64,000 nt of DNA from Lichtheimia corymbifera B2541 (GCA_000697475.1 JNEU01000906.1:62001-126000); one strand, 5' to 3'; positions 28,073 through 39,283 are shown, counted from the stretch's first letter. The notes: generated by a model from the sequence alone, not told the origin. Translations and numbers: made by a program.

Positions 28073-29532
28073 ATGCTTCATCCTCCTGCAATAATAGTAC
28101 TAGTGTTCGCGTTGACAGCTCTTTTGGCTGCCTCGGCACCCATGGACACCAACGATTGTACATCCTACATGATGGACGATTCAAATGACAAGATACATCC
28201 ATTGGTAAGTTTTGACAGAACCAAGCATGTAACATACCATTGATTAACATTTCTGTTTTCTCACTAGTGCACAAGTAGGTTGCAATCAACATGCAGGTCT
28301 TTATGCCACAGCTTGTTAACCTGATGACTTTTAGACCAGAGCGTGCGAGTACATGAAGCCACGGCCACTGCAAGTGCCAAAGCTGTGTTACCAACATCGC
28401 CAATGGTTCCTCTCTATGGCAACGACAATGATAAACAAAACGATGGCAACGACACCGATCAGCACACAATTGACCATGATACGACTACTGGAGATGATAC
28501 CAACCATGACGTTGTTGACCACCAAGGTGCCAATCATCGATTTGATTATCCTATCGACCACAATACTGGCAATGACATGGACCATGGTGTTGACCACTAC
28601 ATTGACCATGACACCGATAATGACAAGGACACTGACGATGACAAGGACACTGACGATGACAAGGACACTGACGATGACAAGGACACTGACGATGATGATG
28701 ACAACGACAACGACAATGACATTAGCCATGATATCGATGACGACGATATGGATCATGCTATTGACGACAACAATGATCATAATACTGGTGACCATAACTC
28801 GTTCAACGACACTACCAGTGAAATTGACCATGACTTGGATGATGATGACGATATACCAAGCAACACCACTATCAGCAAAAACAAGAGTGGCCTGACAGTG
28901 ATGCTGCAAGACGACAAAAACTTTTGTCTCTTCCTCCCAAGTTCCCCGGGCAACCGAGACGAGAATAATGGAAAGAATGATCCAAGTGCTATCAGCGATT
29001 CAGAAAAGTCTGCTCGTGTATTTTGCACATCCAAATCGAGCCAGCATGCTGTCCCTGGAGGAAAGCCTATGCCTAAAGGCTTTATCAAATCCGCAACATT
29101 TGCTAGCGATCGTAGTCGTGATTTTGTGCAAGTGACGGGATCCATTGACCGGGATGCATATGCATTATCGCCCAAAGACGGAGGTGGTCAGGTACAGATT
29201 TCAGGAGTACATTTACACTCCTCACGTCACTGACCCACTCACTCTCTCTCCTTGAATATATAGTACGATAATCATGGGGCTGGATCACCACCTGAATCCC
29301 AATGTATGGGTTATCCCTATTTCGTTGCATTGGTCGAACCCGACATTAATCATTTTTGTATCCGATGGTAAATGACTTGCCCATATGATACATACACACA
29401 CACGCAGTATGATTAACAATTTCCTTTTTATTATGTAGCTGCAAATGGTATAGCGACTGCCATGCAGGCCGAAGTGCTTATGGATGCCAGCGTGTTATCC
29501 CTGAATTGCCCCCCGATGATGACTACTTGTAA
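28073..29532 (+). CDS. Secreted protein with Asp-rich repeats and a Cys-containing fungal C-domain
   Basis: Exons 28073-28204, 28268-28274, 28335-29191, 29264-29367 and 29439-29532 give 397 residues. A signal peptide (hydrophobic core IIVLVFALTALLAASA) precedes a short region, then about 160 residues dominated by Asp, His, Asn and Thr, including a fourfold 18-bp repeat. The C-terminal 120 residues look globular: ARVFCTSKSSQHAVPGG, then MPKGFIKSATF, FVQVTGSIDR, GGGQYDNHGAGSPP, then FCIRCCKWYSDC and GCQRVIPE. I recall this C-domain from unnamed secreted proteins of Basidiomycota and Mucoromycota; no function is established to my knowledge. The acidic segment could bind cations. The 7-nt exon is needed to keep phase and is the least certain part. 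Confidence 0.78.
28622..28693. repeat. 18-bp tandem repeat coding DKDTDD units
   Basis: Four consecutive copies of an 18-bp unit encoding Asp-Lys-Asp-Thr-Asp-Asp in the acidic domain of the secreted protein. Flanking sequence is degenerate GAC/GAT/CAT triplet repeat. The copies are identical, which points to recent expansion. Confidence 0.95.
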
Positions 29533-29958
29533 TGTGTATCTCTTTTTTTGTATAATGCGGTTGTTGTAGTAAACAAAGCTATGATGCTTTCTATTCGCCT
29601 TAATAACATATCTCATCAATGTCGGACATGATTTTCATGTCAACGTGAACACAAGCTTCCTTTCTGCATTCATGCGGATGTAACAGTGATACAGCAGTGA
29701 CAACATTTAAAGCAACTCCGGTTCATGGACAGCATATGCGTCGGCATTTGGAAGTTTCATTTCGTGGCAACCAAAGACATATATACGCATTATGCATATT
29801 GATATCAAATGGTGGATAAGCAGGGTGGAAGATGGTGATAAAAAGAGCATGCCACGTGATCATACTTAGTAGCAAGTAGAGGAGAAAGGTAAACAAGATA
29901 TCCAACGCATATTTATTGGTCGCCAAAAGATTAAAATGAGGGAGAGAATATACAGATG
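29533..29958. other. Convergent 3' spacer
   Basis: About 430 bp between two gene ends; AT-rich, no coding signal recognised. Confidence 0.5.
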
Positions 29959-31634
29959 CTAAAAAGTATTTACATTGCGATAGCGCTTTTTCATGGCGAA
30001 TTGCTTTTGATTTTGGAATAAACCACGCAAAGCATCAATAACTGCCGGGGAATCGATTTGATGGTCTCTGCCGAATTGGTAGGCCAGTCTAGATGGATCA
30101 TCGTGAAGACGAATATTAATCGGTATCTTGGTTCCTTGTTCCAACTCAACATTGATGGATACAACAATGGGATTATCAACTTTGGGTGGATCGGCTGCTT
30201 TGCTTGGAGGTACAAGAGGTGTTCCTGCTCGATAGTTGGCTGGTACCGGCTTGGAGCTCTTGGTCGAGTATTTGGGTCGGCTGCGATTGGAGAAACGACC
30301 TGATGGCTTTTCATTTGCACCCGTATTGTTGTTGTCATCTCCCCATCCTTCTGCTGAGACACCATTGCTTGCATTTGTATTTCCCCATGTCGTATTCGAT
30401 GTGGTTGCCGAGTTATTCCATGTACCCCAAGGTTCAGATTCAGCTGGTATCCAATCATGCTCAGGTGACCATCCATTATCAACCTTGGGTTGCTCCATAG
30501 CGCTATTCGTATTATAATCTCCTGCTGGTGGCGTAGATGGTATATTGGTATCAGTGGATGTAGCTCGTTTTGGTAATGGCGACCATGAGTCAAAGTCTTC
30601 AATCAGCTTCTCAACCGGTGGATCCGACTTCTATACATAATCAACCCATTGTAAGTATAAAACAACGTGGGATCTTTTACAAACAAACACACCTTTTCAT
30701 TCTTATATTGATAATCAGCAGGAGATGGCTGTCCGTTCATTGGAGATGATACCGGTTCCTATTTCCCATATTGTTAGTAACAATGCCTTCATTGGAAGAG
30801 AGAGAGGATGAGACTTACCGATTCCCAAAATGGATGATCTACCAAAGGCTGGTTTCCCCACGATGATACTCCATTGGATGGTGGTGGTCGAGTTGTAGTA
30901 GTAGAGCGAGATGATGTTGTTGGTGGTGATGGATTATCATGACTACGAGCAGGTTGGGACGAATCCATCCATGATGGGTAATCGTTGTTAATGGGCAGTG
31001 GCTGTTGCCGTTGTTGTTGTGGTGGTGGTCGAGTTGTAGTAGTAGAGCGAGATGATGTTGTTGTTGGTGGATTATCACGACTACGGGCAGGTTGGGACGA
31101 ATCCATCCATGATGGGTAATCGTTGTTAATGGGCGGTGGCTGTTGCCGTTGTTGTTGTGGTGGTGGTGGTCGTTGTTGCTGTAGCTGAGATGCATCCCAT
31201 TGACTCCATTGTGAAGACGCGTTTGGTGGTGCTTTTGGACGACTGAAGCGTGCACCACTCGGCGACTTTTTGGCGTAAGTCTCGCCACGATTGGAATGTG
31301 GCGTTCGTGGAGAAGAGCCTTTCTTGTCTGGAAGCTTTTTGCCTTTACTACCACGAGAGCTACGCTTCTTGGTGCCCTTTTTGCCTGGTACTTGGATCTT
31401 TTTGCGTTGCTGCAGGATAGCTTCTTCTTCAATAGGCTTGTAATTCTTGCCTTGTCGATGCAGTCCACCGCTACCAAGACCTTTGGGACCAATCTTGGCA
31501 TTGGGATCGGCTAGTGAATGCCAACCTGACAAGACAGCATCGTCCTCTGCTTCGTTGCTCCCCTTTTGATCTCCCCATGCGCCAACAATAGGTCCATATT
31601 CGTCATCGCTGTTGTCACTACTGTAATCGCTCAT
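29959..31634 (-). CDS. Uncharacterised low-complexity protein with a small C-terminal domain
   Basis: Exons 31634-30819, 30758-30693 and 30630-29959 give 517 residues. No family is recognised with confidence. The acidic start (MSDYSSDNSDDEYGPIVGAW) and GWHSLADPNAKIGPKGLG look conserved; a Lys/Arg/Ser-rich part follows, then a 46-residue segment present twice (each with NDYPSWMDSSQPARS), then Trp-containing acidic motifs (FDSWSPLP, EPWGTWNN, EGWGDDN). The last 70 residues look folded: PIVVSINVELEQGTKIPINI, then DDPSRLAYQFGRDHQI, an arrangement like ubiquitin-fold or kinesin-partner domains in which a short beta-hairpin precedes a helix. That comparison is impression only. The repeat duplication is recent, since the nucleotide copies are nearly identical. 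Confidence 0.78.
30884..31165. repeat. 138-bp in-frame tandem duplication
   Basis: Two near-identical 138-bp units inside exon 1 of the low-complexity protein gene. The phrase encoding NDYPSWMDSSQPARS recurs at a spacing of exactly 138 bp (46 codons), keeping the frame open. Boundaries are approximate because flanking Gln/Pro codons are themselves repetitive. Confidence 0.85.
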
Positions 31635-32826
31635 GTGTGTATGTGTGTCTCTCTCTCGTCGTCGACAGGGAAGTTGACAACCCTGATTGTATACAAAGAG
31701 GAATTAGGGGAGGGGACAAGGTTGATATTTTGGAGTGAGTGAGAAAAAAAAAGAACGGGATTTGACTCCATTCGTTTGACACCTTGGATTAAACTACCAC
31801 GCTTCCTGACTTGTTTCACTGATACACATGCATTAGATTACTGCTCTTGCTTTCTTTTATATTCCACGTGTAATTCATCCTTTTCCAATATATAAAGAAA
31901 TCTTTACCCATCTAATACAACATGATATGGTGTTTGGCTAATTCTTGCTTGTTTGGATGGAAAGAACGTTCGTTGTCTCTGGATGATAACATTCATTTTC
32001 AATACATGGTGTTAATCATGTGATGATTCCTCAATTTATGACTTGACTCTAGAAATCAATCAATTGCGTGGTTCATTCACGCATTCTCTTCTGTAGCTAT
32101 CACGTTCAAACTCGCATATTGCTTTTCTTGAAGTTCAACATGATAAATCCGCGACGTCTCCATCAACAGTGAAAACAAAGAGCAAGCGTGAACTCGACAT
32201 GGATTTTAGAACCAGGAGTTGAAGCAAAACATGAGAAACTTTATACGATGATGCAAATGATCCGATCCCCCTTTCCAGTACCCTTCTACATGTTAAATCC
32301 AATTTTCATTCAATCAAAGTCAAAGAATAGCACATTGTAGTGTGAATGTTTATAAAGTAAATATGATAGTAGAGGAGCAATATTGAAAGTTGAATAAGAC
32401 TGGGATGAATGAAAACATTGAGGCAATGGGGGAAAATTGTCATTGTATTCTAGTTTGCTGTCATCATACTGTAAACACCCTTCCATCCATGATTGCTGCG
32501 TGTATCCCATCCATCACCACTCTCAACCGTGTACATGTGATATGACAACGCGATAGGTATCCACCATGATTCTCATCATTACATTGACTGAAACCATCCA
32601 CCATCCACCATTCCAAATCCAACATGTTGAGTCAAAAGAAGCTCCGGAGGTTGCTACTGATATGCTTCCTTTCCCATATGGCTCTTTGACATCTCTCTTT
32701 GTTGGTGGTATTTCATCGCAGCTCAACCAGGTGAAGATTGCTTGTATTGCGGTGTAGTTGATGGCTGATATGGCATCCCATCCATTGTAATCCGTATGTA
32801 TCAAAGCAAGTTGCTGCAAGTAACTT
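31635..32826. other. Start of the gene-poor island
   Basis: About 1.2 kb with no convincing gene. The first 200 bp hold the promoter of the minus-strand low-complexity gene (GT/TC-rich just before its start). The rest is AT-rich with only short frames. Confidence 0.5.
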
Positions 32827-33040
32827 GAGACAATGGAGTAAAAGACATTGATAATCGCAACTGCTGCTCCGTTTGGTCGCAGCAGAGGAGTGTACAAGAG
32901 CACGTGTGTAGTAGTAGAGTGACAAGGCTGTGAACGCTGTTCGAGACAATGGAGTAAAGACCCTGCTAACGGCAACTGCTGGAACGAATGCTGCTGCGAT
33001 TGGTCGTGGCAGAAGAGTGTACAAGGGAACGTGCAGTGTC
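32827..33040. repeat. 117-bp imperfect tandem duplication
   Basis: The word GAGACAATGGAGTAAA begins at 32827 and again at 32944, each followed by similar sequence ending in an AGTGTACAAG word. The copies differ by small insertions. On the minus strand the copies read as related peptides in different frames, so any former coding function is broken. Confidence 0.8.
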
Positions 33041-33297
33041 AAGGAATGCGGGTGTTGCTGTAGTGGGGAGTACACGCCATGAAACTTGACATTCTGTCAA
33101 AGACAAAAGGATCAAGGCAGTTGTGGGATTGGCATGATGGGTTGAAGCAGGGCAATCGATCGCAGGTGGTAGTTGTGCTTGAATGGGACAACAGTTGAGA
33201 ATGGGATAAGAGGCAAGAAGTTACGTGTGGGAAGAGCTGGAAATTAAATCTGTCAGGCAGTCAGACATATCCATATACACTGATATCAATGCATGAT

Positions 33298-33925
33298 ATT
33301 GGGATTGCCTGTTTCGATCCTCAAACTTTCACACAATATGCTCTAGGACATGCTGAACAACTTTGTATTAATAAAGAACCCACACTTCATTTGAAAGTTT
33401 TGAATGGGAGAGCATAATGTGGGGTTTACTATGATGGGCGGAAATTGGGAAAGCGCCGGATTTATGAAAAAGTCAATTAGTATGTAGTTTCTTGGGATTC
33501 CCTATTTCGCACTTGAAACTGGGTCAGATGGTTCTCTGGGACATGCTGATCAACTCCATTCATTTAAAAACCGCATGGTTCATTATGAACATTTTGAATG
33601 CGGGCGAGCCCAAAAGTAGGAGAAAGTAGGGTAGACGCTCCTGCTCCCCGAGATTGCCCACCTTGAACCTGAAACTTTCACACAAGACTCTTTCGACCAC
33701 GCCGAGTAATTTCGTTCCCATAAAGGCCCGAGAGTTCATTATGAAAACATTGAATGTAGGAGAGACGACGAAAGGATGGTAACATAAATAGGGTGTACGG
33801 CCGTGCGCGCCGATATTGCTGGTGGGGACGTCGAAACTTGGTCAGGAGGTGCTCTCGGTCATGCTGATCAATATCGTTCTCATAAAGCCTCTACACATCA
33901 CTATGGAGATTTGGAGAAACAGTCG
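33298..33925. repeat. Four degenerate tandem repeat units, about 160-190 bp period
   Basis: Related units begin near 33298, 33492, 33650 and 33810. Shared features in order: a (G)ATTGC-type start, (GA)AACTTTCACAC or a variant, a CATGCTGA(A/T)CAA word, a TAAAG(A/C)-type stretch, then TTCATT with an AAAACATTGAAT-like end. The same sequence, better preserved, forms the arms of the two palindromes that follow, so the array is one repeat family at different stages of decay. Confidence 0.75.
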
Positions 33926-34652
33926 CCTTCATGTTTTACCTATGCTATAAGCGCGATGCTATATGACAAGTGGTGTTTGTTCATTGTCAAGTAGGTAGAC
34001 CCCGATAGGGCCGAATATGCAGATAGACTTCTTTGTGCAACACAGCTCATTTGCATGATACTTCCCAATGAACGAAGACCACTCTCCGTATAGCATCACG
34101 CTTACAGCATATGTAAAACATAAAGATGCATGTATCTCAAAACTTTACAATGAAACGTGGGGTCTTCAATCGAACAATATTGCTCGGCAGGGTGAAGCGC
34201 ACCTTGTGTAGAAGTTTCACGATCTAGCTCGCCAATCCGAGATTTCGCAATGTCACCACCAGCCAAAGTCGAAAAAAAAATTCAAGAGGTCGACCCACTT
34301 TCTACTTCGGCTGGTGGTGACATTGGGTGAATCTGAGAATGGCCACGACGATCGTGAAACTTCCACACAAGGTGCGCCTGACCCAGCCGCGCAACTTTGT
34401 TCGATTGAAGACCCCACGTTTCATTGTAGAATTTTTAGTTATGGGCATCTTTCTGCTTTACATATGCTGTAACCATAATGCTATATGGAGAGTGGTGTTT
34501 GTTCATTGGGAGTTATCATACAAATGAGCTGTGTTGCACAAAGAAGTCCTCCTGCATCTTTGGCTCTATCGGGGTCAACCTACTTGACAATAAACAAGGA
34601 CCACCTGTCATATAGCATCACGCTTACAGCATATGTAAAACATAAAGGTGTC
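33925..34652. repeat. Long palindrome 1 (inverted repeat, about 730 bp)
   Basis: Left and right arms are reverse complements around a centre near 34287. For example GTCAAGTAGG at 33986 pairs with CCTACTTGAC ending at 34588, and AATGTCACCACCAGCC pairs with GGCTGGTGGTGACATT across the loop. The loop (about 34268-34309) is GTCG, a run of nine A, TTCAAGAGGTCGAC and CCACTTTCTA. Arms of about 340 bp carry scattered mismatches. No target-site duplication is clear because the outer ends run into further repeat sequence. Confidence 0.88.
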
Positions 34653-35010
34653 TATATCTCTAAACTTTGCAATGAAAAATGGGGTCTTTCATAGAGCAAA
34701 GTTGCTCGTTGGGATAAAGCGCACCTTGGGTGCAAGTTTCACGTTCAACCTCGCCGATCCCAGATTTCGCAATGTCACCACCAGCCAAAGTAGAAAGTGA
34801 GTCGACCTCTTGAATTTTTTTTTCGACTTTGGCTGGTGGTGACATTGCGAAATCTAGGATCGGCACGGTTGATCGTGAAGCTTCCACCCAAGGTGCGCTT
34901 CACCCCGACGAGCAACTTTGTTCGATTGAAGGACCCACGTTTCATTGTAAAGTTTAGAGATACAGGCACCTTTATGTTTTACATATGATGTAAGCGTGAT
35001 GCTATATGGA
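34608..35010. repeat. Long palindrome 2 (inverted repeat, about 400 bp)
   Basis: Second hairpin of the same family centred near 34808. CCAGCCAAAG at 34781 pairs with CTTTGGCTGG at 34827; the outer part pairs TATAGCATCACGCTTAC with GTAAGCGTGATGCTATA. Its loop is the reverse complement of the loop of palindrome 1, so the two elements lie in opposite orientation. Its left arm is shared with the right outer arm of palindrome 1. Sequence to about 35090 continues the family as a single arm. Confidence 0.88.
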
Positions 35011-35355
35011 GAGCGGTCTTCGGGGAAGTAGTTAGACCCTGATAGAGCCGAAGATGCAGGGGGGCGTGTGTGTGTAACACAGCTGGTTTGCAGGATTGGA
35101 AGGGTGGATGTATGATACTTTATGCATTATTCAGCAACAGCTCATCATTGGCAGCTGATAGCCAGTTTCTCATATTCCCAACTGCCCAATTCACCGCATG
35201 GGAACGATGCTCCCGCTCCATACCTGCATTTCCATCATTCGACTTTCTTGATCCGAGCCGATTTGGCTGAGCTACGCTTAAATGAAGAGACATTGGTTGA
35301 GATAGGGAGTGCATGCTGTATGTACGGGCTGATGTAATCTTTGTTTGAGCGTAGC

Positions 35356-35589
35356 TCAGTCAATAGCTAAAGTGGTGCTTTGTCTGTATCTTCTAGCTTC
35401 TCGGCAAACTTTCTGGTAGCATGCATGCACATTACATAACGTCAAAGCAATAGGGTCAACTTGGTACTTGTCAAGAACGTATCTGTCGTACTCCACCAGT
35501 CGACGTACAAAAACCTTGTCAACAACGTTTTGTACTTCCACTATGGCCGGAGGAATGGTGCTGCTTGTTCTCGATACTGGCAGATGCAA
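35356..35589 (-). pseudogene. Coding remnant of unknown protein
   Basis: An open stretch of 77 codons whose peptide has a natural look, e.g. VVDKVFVRRLVEYDRYVL and QVDPIALTLCNVHACYQKV, with a balanced residue mix unlike neighbouring noise. No start context, splice sites or continuation could be found on either side. Probably a fragment of a multicopy Mucorales gene; the family is not identified. Confidence 0.35.
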
Positions 35590-35909
35590 AACAACGAGGC
35601 GGCGTCGATCAAGGCAACCACTAGTAGTGCAGCTATGTGTTATCTTGCAGTTTCACCTTACTTTGTGCTTTAATGCTTCAATAATACAACCTATCAACGA
35701 GTATTGTAAGGTTCAAGTTCATGATATATACGCGGATTGTTCAGCATAGTTTTCGACATTAGATCCGTTCCAGGTCTGTGTTTGTGTGGTAGAATCAGGT
35801 CAAGAAGGGCCTTATGTAAAGTTTTCGTTTATTTATGCTTAGTTGAAGTCTGTGTAACTTTTGAACTGCATCGTGCCGGGGATAGAGCAAGTGTCCGAGA
35901 TTCCGGTAT

Positions 35910-36690
35910 CCTCGTACTTCAATTAAGGACCATTTGCCTCCAGCTGAGCGTTTGGTGGATAGCAATGTAATCTTGTTGTATACACATTGGATAGAGAGTA
36001 CTTGGCTGCAAGTGAAAGAACTCCATCTCGGCTTTGAGGCAGTGGTGCGAGCATTCCATTAGCTTCAGGGTGTCCTCCTCTGTGGTGTAGTCTCCGTCCT
36101 CCTCTCTGCGATAGTATCAGTATATATTGCAATTTAGTAATCAAAGAAGAAATATGGCACTGCTATACGTACCCTGAACATTCCACCAACACTCTTTCCA
36201 ACTAATGATCATCAAGTCCAATACCATCCAGCAACTTCTTTTGGCCATTGTAAAGATCTGCTTCTGCACCGTTCATCCAGTCTCACGCCTATTCGTATAT
36301 AATCGAGTTTTGGGTTAGCTATTTTGTAAAGAAAGCCCTTGTATCCATACAATTTACAACAGGATAAGTCACCAACCTCATCAAGCAACCTTGATAGCAC
36401 TTATACTCTGTTAGTAGAAAGCTTTCAATTCAATAAATGGGTCTCCATTATAGCGCTGTGCCTACCTTTGCCAACCACATGAGTCAAAGAACTATTGTCA
36501 CCAAAATAAAGAGCCCACTGGGTACAAGTTGTCTATCCAAACAACAAATAGTGTAAGCTAAATGCAACAGCTACAACAAGGCCAACTAGTCTTGAAAGTA
36601 CCTTTGCAACAATTGTGGAGAGTGAACAAGGGACTTGGCAGTGCAACAGCTGTTCCCGCCTTACGCGTGCTTCGGAGGGGACGTGGCCAA
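35910..36690 (-). pseudogene. Degraded copy of the 39284-41103 gene family
   Basis: Reading the minus strand, this matches the intact gene at 39284-41103 over its fifth and sixth exons and the intron between them. The shared words include CAAAAGAAGTTGCTGGATGG, then GAAAGAGTGTTGGTGGAAT, the intron start GGTACGTATAGCA, CTAAATTGCAATATATAC, and the later GGCAAATGG block. In the frame of the functional gene, the codon for Lys in DEHKLERV is TAG here (36204-36202), and downstream the frame shifts before the ITLLSTKR-like block. Further upstream (to about 36690) the copy carries sequence shared with the remnant at 38772-39190 but not with the intact gene. It is not expected to make a full protein. 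Confidence 0.8.
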
Positions 36691-38771
36691 TGCGGTGATC
36701 ATATTCGAGCACAGACAGAGTCATGGTTGAACATCATCCACATAATCTTAGCATGCTAGCAGTATTAAGGATCATGGGGTGATTAGTTGGAATAGACGAG
36801 TATTTAAGTCCTTGGAGAGATTATCCGCCAGTACCGCTGCATATGCAATATGCTTATGAATATCCTGCATAACTATATCCATCAGCTCTTATGGTTGGGT
36901 TTTATTGTTGTTGCTACTGATACAGCATTGGCAGGTACAAATCGCTGGTGATAGTCTTTGTGAAGGCATGTAGGATAATAGCAGTGACGTATACGCGCTG
37001 CTCTCATGAATGGATGCGCACGTACGCATAATAATGTATCTACGTGGGGATAAAGGACTCAAGCTGCATATAACTCAAGTAACCGACGAGATTCAGAAAT
37101 ATAAGCTATACCCTTCTCCTCCATACCTATATACACGATCTTTTACTATATCATGGTTGGCAAATCATGCACTATCATTCTATCACCCCTGCCATAACCA
37201 CTTATAATCTTTCTTGATTGTCAAACACGGATTTAATAAATGTGACCTGGGGCTACTTATATACATTAAAAGGCAAGTGATGGGTGATGTGATGTTACTA
37301 ACAATACAAGATGCGAGGAATGATATGGAAAATGCTGAATGGTTGCTACGTATACAATGCTCTACATATACAAAAAAATGTTGCTGTACAAAAAGGGTAG
37401 CCGTTGTTGCATGAATTATCCCGTGGGAAGGCCAGATTGCTTGGCTACTCCTTCTCCATAATCGATCCAATTCCAATTCCATGCCGTTGTCCAAGGCGAT
37501 TCTCAGCTTTCGCAATAGTGACATGCTCTTCTTGTCGAATCTTGTGTATAGCATTGATAATCTTCTTCCGTTCGCTGAAAAGTTTTCACTTTAAAAAGCA
37601 CATGTGTTAGATACAATGTTGTGTGATTGAAATTGCGATGGGTCACGACCTACCTTCAGCACCATCTCGCCACTTTGCATGATATTTTCTTCTGGGTCTT
37701 TACTGCTGGTGTCCATTCTCTCCATACTTCATGTATCCTTGGTCTCCGGGTATGTGACAGCAAGTTGTGGATGTGGATTTGCAGCTGAAGATAAAGATGG
37801 CAACGAAAACGGCAGCAATAATGACGATGATGGATGGGTGATGATGGTGTTGTGTTGTCTATGTTTGGAGTTGCAGCCGAGGACAAGGACGGAAGTTAAA
37901 AGGCAATGACGACGATGAAGGTGTGGTGTTGACAATATTATGTGATCGACGGCTGCTACGAGTGGGAGGCATCGTCTGAAGCAAACAGAGTGAGCTACAC
38001 GTCATGTCATGTCTACGTGTCTCAACTCGACATCGCGCTTACAACAAAGACTAGAAAAGTAAAAACTGCTGATGACTTGGGAGGTAGAACGTAAAGCTGC
38101 CAAGTTGGGAAGACATGCCAGTGCACATGGAAAGGAATGGAAGCAGGCTTTTATATAGAGAAGAGACGAAGATCATATCATTTTTCTTTATGCCGGGGGT
38201 GGGGGCAAGTGGGTGAAGAAGGATAATTTGAGCGTCAAGCTGATTGGTCATAATGGACGTCTTCATATCGTCTGCCGTCATTCGTAGTCGTTGTCGTAGT
38301 CACCGCCGTCGTGAGACTATGGAAAGAGATCTTTGTTCGTTGCCAAGTAGATCACCAACAGGCACAAATAGCATCAAAAATGGGATATTGCAGGCTTCCT
38401 TTTTCAGGGAAATTCTTCAATCATTCTCCTTGCTTCTTTCAAGACGATCGGTTCGCTGATATTCACCGCGATATCTTGTCCTTCCTTTGCGTCATGTTAT
38501 AAGAACTTGTGTTGTCTTTGAAACAGTAGCTTGGCTATAATAAAACAAGTGATCAGATAATGGAGTATGTTTCATCGGCATAAAAAAGACATTGGATACA
38601 TCACCTTGAGAATAAGTTGATCAGGGGAGCGCAAAGATCATTCAATATCATGCATGTCTGTTTGTACCATTCCACTAACGGCCTAAGATTAGGTGGTTGA
38701 GGCAAGCCAGTACACGGGAAATGGGGAACTGCAGCAAGGAAATAGAGAACAATGTTTCCAACGTTCAGCTA
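36691..38771. other. Gene-poor island, inner part
   Basis: About 2.1 kb without a convincing gene. Two weak coding hints exist. On the minus strand at about 37432-37575 a stretch reads KIRQEEHVTIAKAENRLGQ, with a possible donor near 37655. On the plus strand at 37679 an ATG is followed by a hydrophobic leader (SSGSLLLVSILSILHVSLVS) and then AAEDKDG-type sequence that is imperfectly duplicated. Neither yields a closed gene model. Confidence 0.45.
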
Positions 38772-39190
38772 TTACAGACCACTAGGGGACTCCATAGAAT
38801 GAAGCTGCGAAGTGCAAGCTACAGCAGCGCATAACTGGGAACACTGATCGAGGGTGTCGCCCAAACAATGCATGACAAAGAAAGTCTTGACTCCTCCAAC
38901 CAACTTGAAACCAGATAGGACGTCGACATCCTCAGACAACCTTGATAGCGCTTGTAAGCTGTTCTTCATTCAATAAGTGGGTCTCCATGGCAACCACATG
39001 AGTTTCACGGAAACAACGAAAAGCCAATGGGAGCAAGTTGTCTATATAAACAACAAGCAGTGTAAGCCACATGCAACAACTGCAGCAAGACCAATTAGTC
39101 TTTGACGTACCCTTTGCAACAATTGTGGAGAGTGAACAAGGGACTTGGCAGTGCACGTTTTTACGCGTGCTGCGGAGAGGACGTGGCCAA
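38772..39190 (-). pseudogene. Second degraded copy, head-to-head with the intact gene
   Basis: About 250 bp (38938-39190) is clearly duplicated at 36388-36690. The near-identical core CAATTGTGGAGAGTGAACAA and GGGACTTGGCAGTGCA is followed by ACGCGTGC and GAGGACGTGGCCAA. In this copy minus-strand frames read CQVPCSLSTIVAK and FRETHVVAMETHLLNEEQ, interrupted by stops. It ends under 100 bp from the start of the intact gene, in opposite orientation, so the two may once have shared a promoter. Confidence 0.6.
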
Positions 39191-39283
39191 AATGCAGTCT
39201 GAGATGCAAATCTCCGCCGACTGCGCAATAAACGGCAACTCATGCAGCGCCCTTCTTGCCTGAAACCAGTTACCCTCGTTGCC

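Noticed and set aside
28353..28909. Long Thr/Met-rich (plus) and Val/Ile-rich (minus) frames in the acidic repeat
   Set aside because: They are alternate frames of GAC/GAT/CAT triplet repeats and show the expected artefactual composition.
32523..33075. Overlapping minus-strand frames of 120-150 codons
   Set aside because: They lie across the tandem duplication, change frame between copies and lack any start or splice support.
33298..35010. CRISPR-like array
   Set aside because: Units are long, degenerate and palindromic over hundreds of bp, with no short identical repeats or unique spacers, in a eukaryotic context.
37432..37655. Two-exon minus-strand gene combining the KIRQEEHV frame with an upstream exon
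   Set aside because: The available donor and acceptor phases do not match the better reading frame; the in-phase alternative gives an unconvincing peptide.
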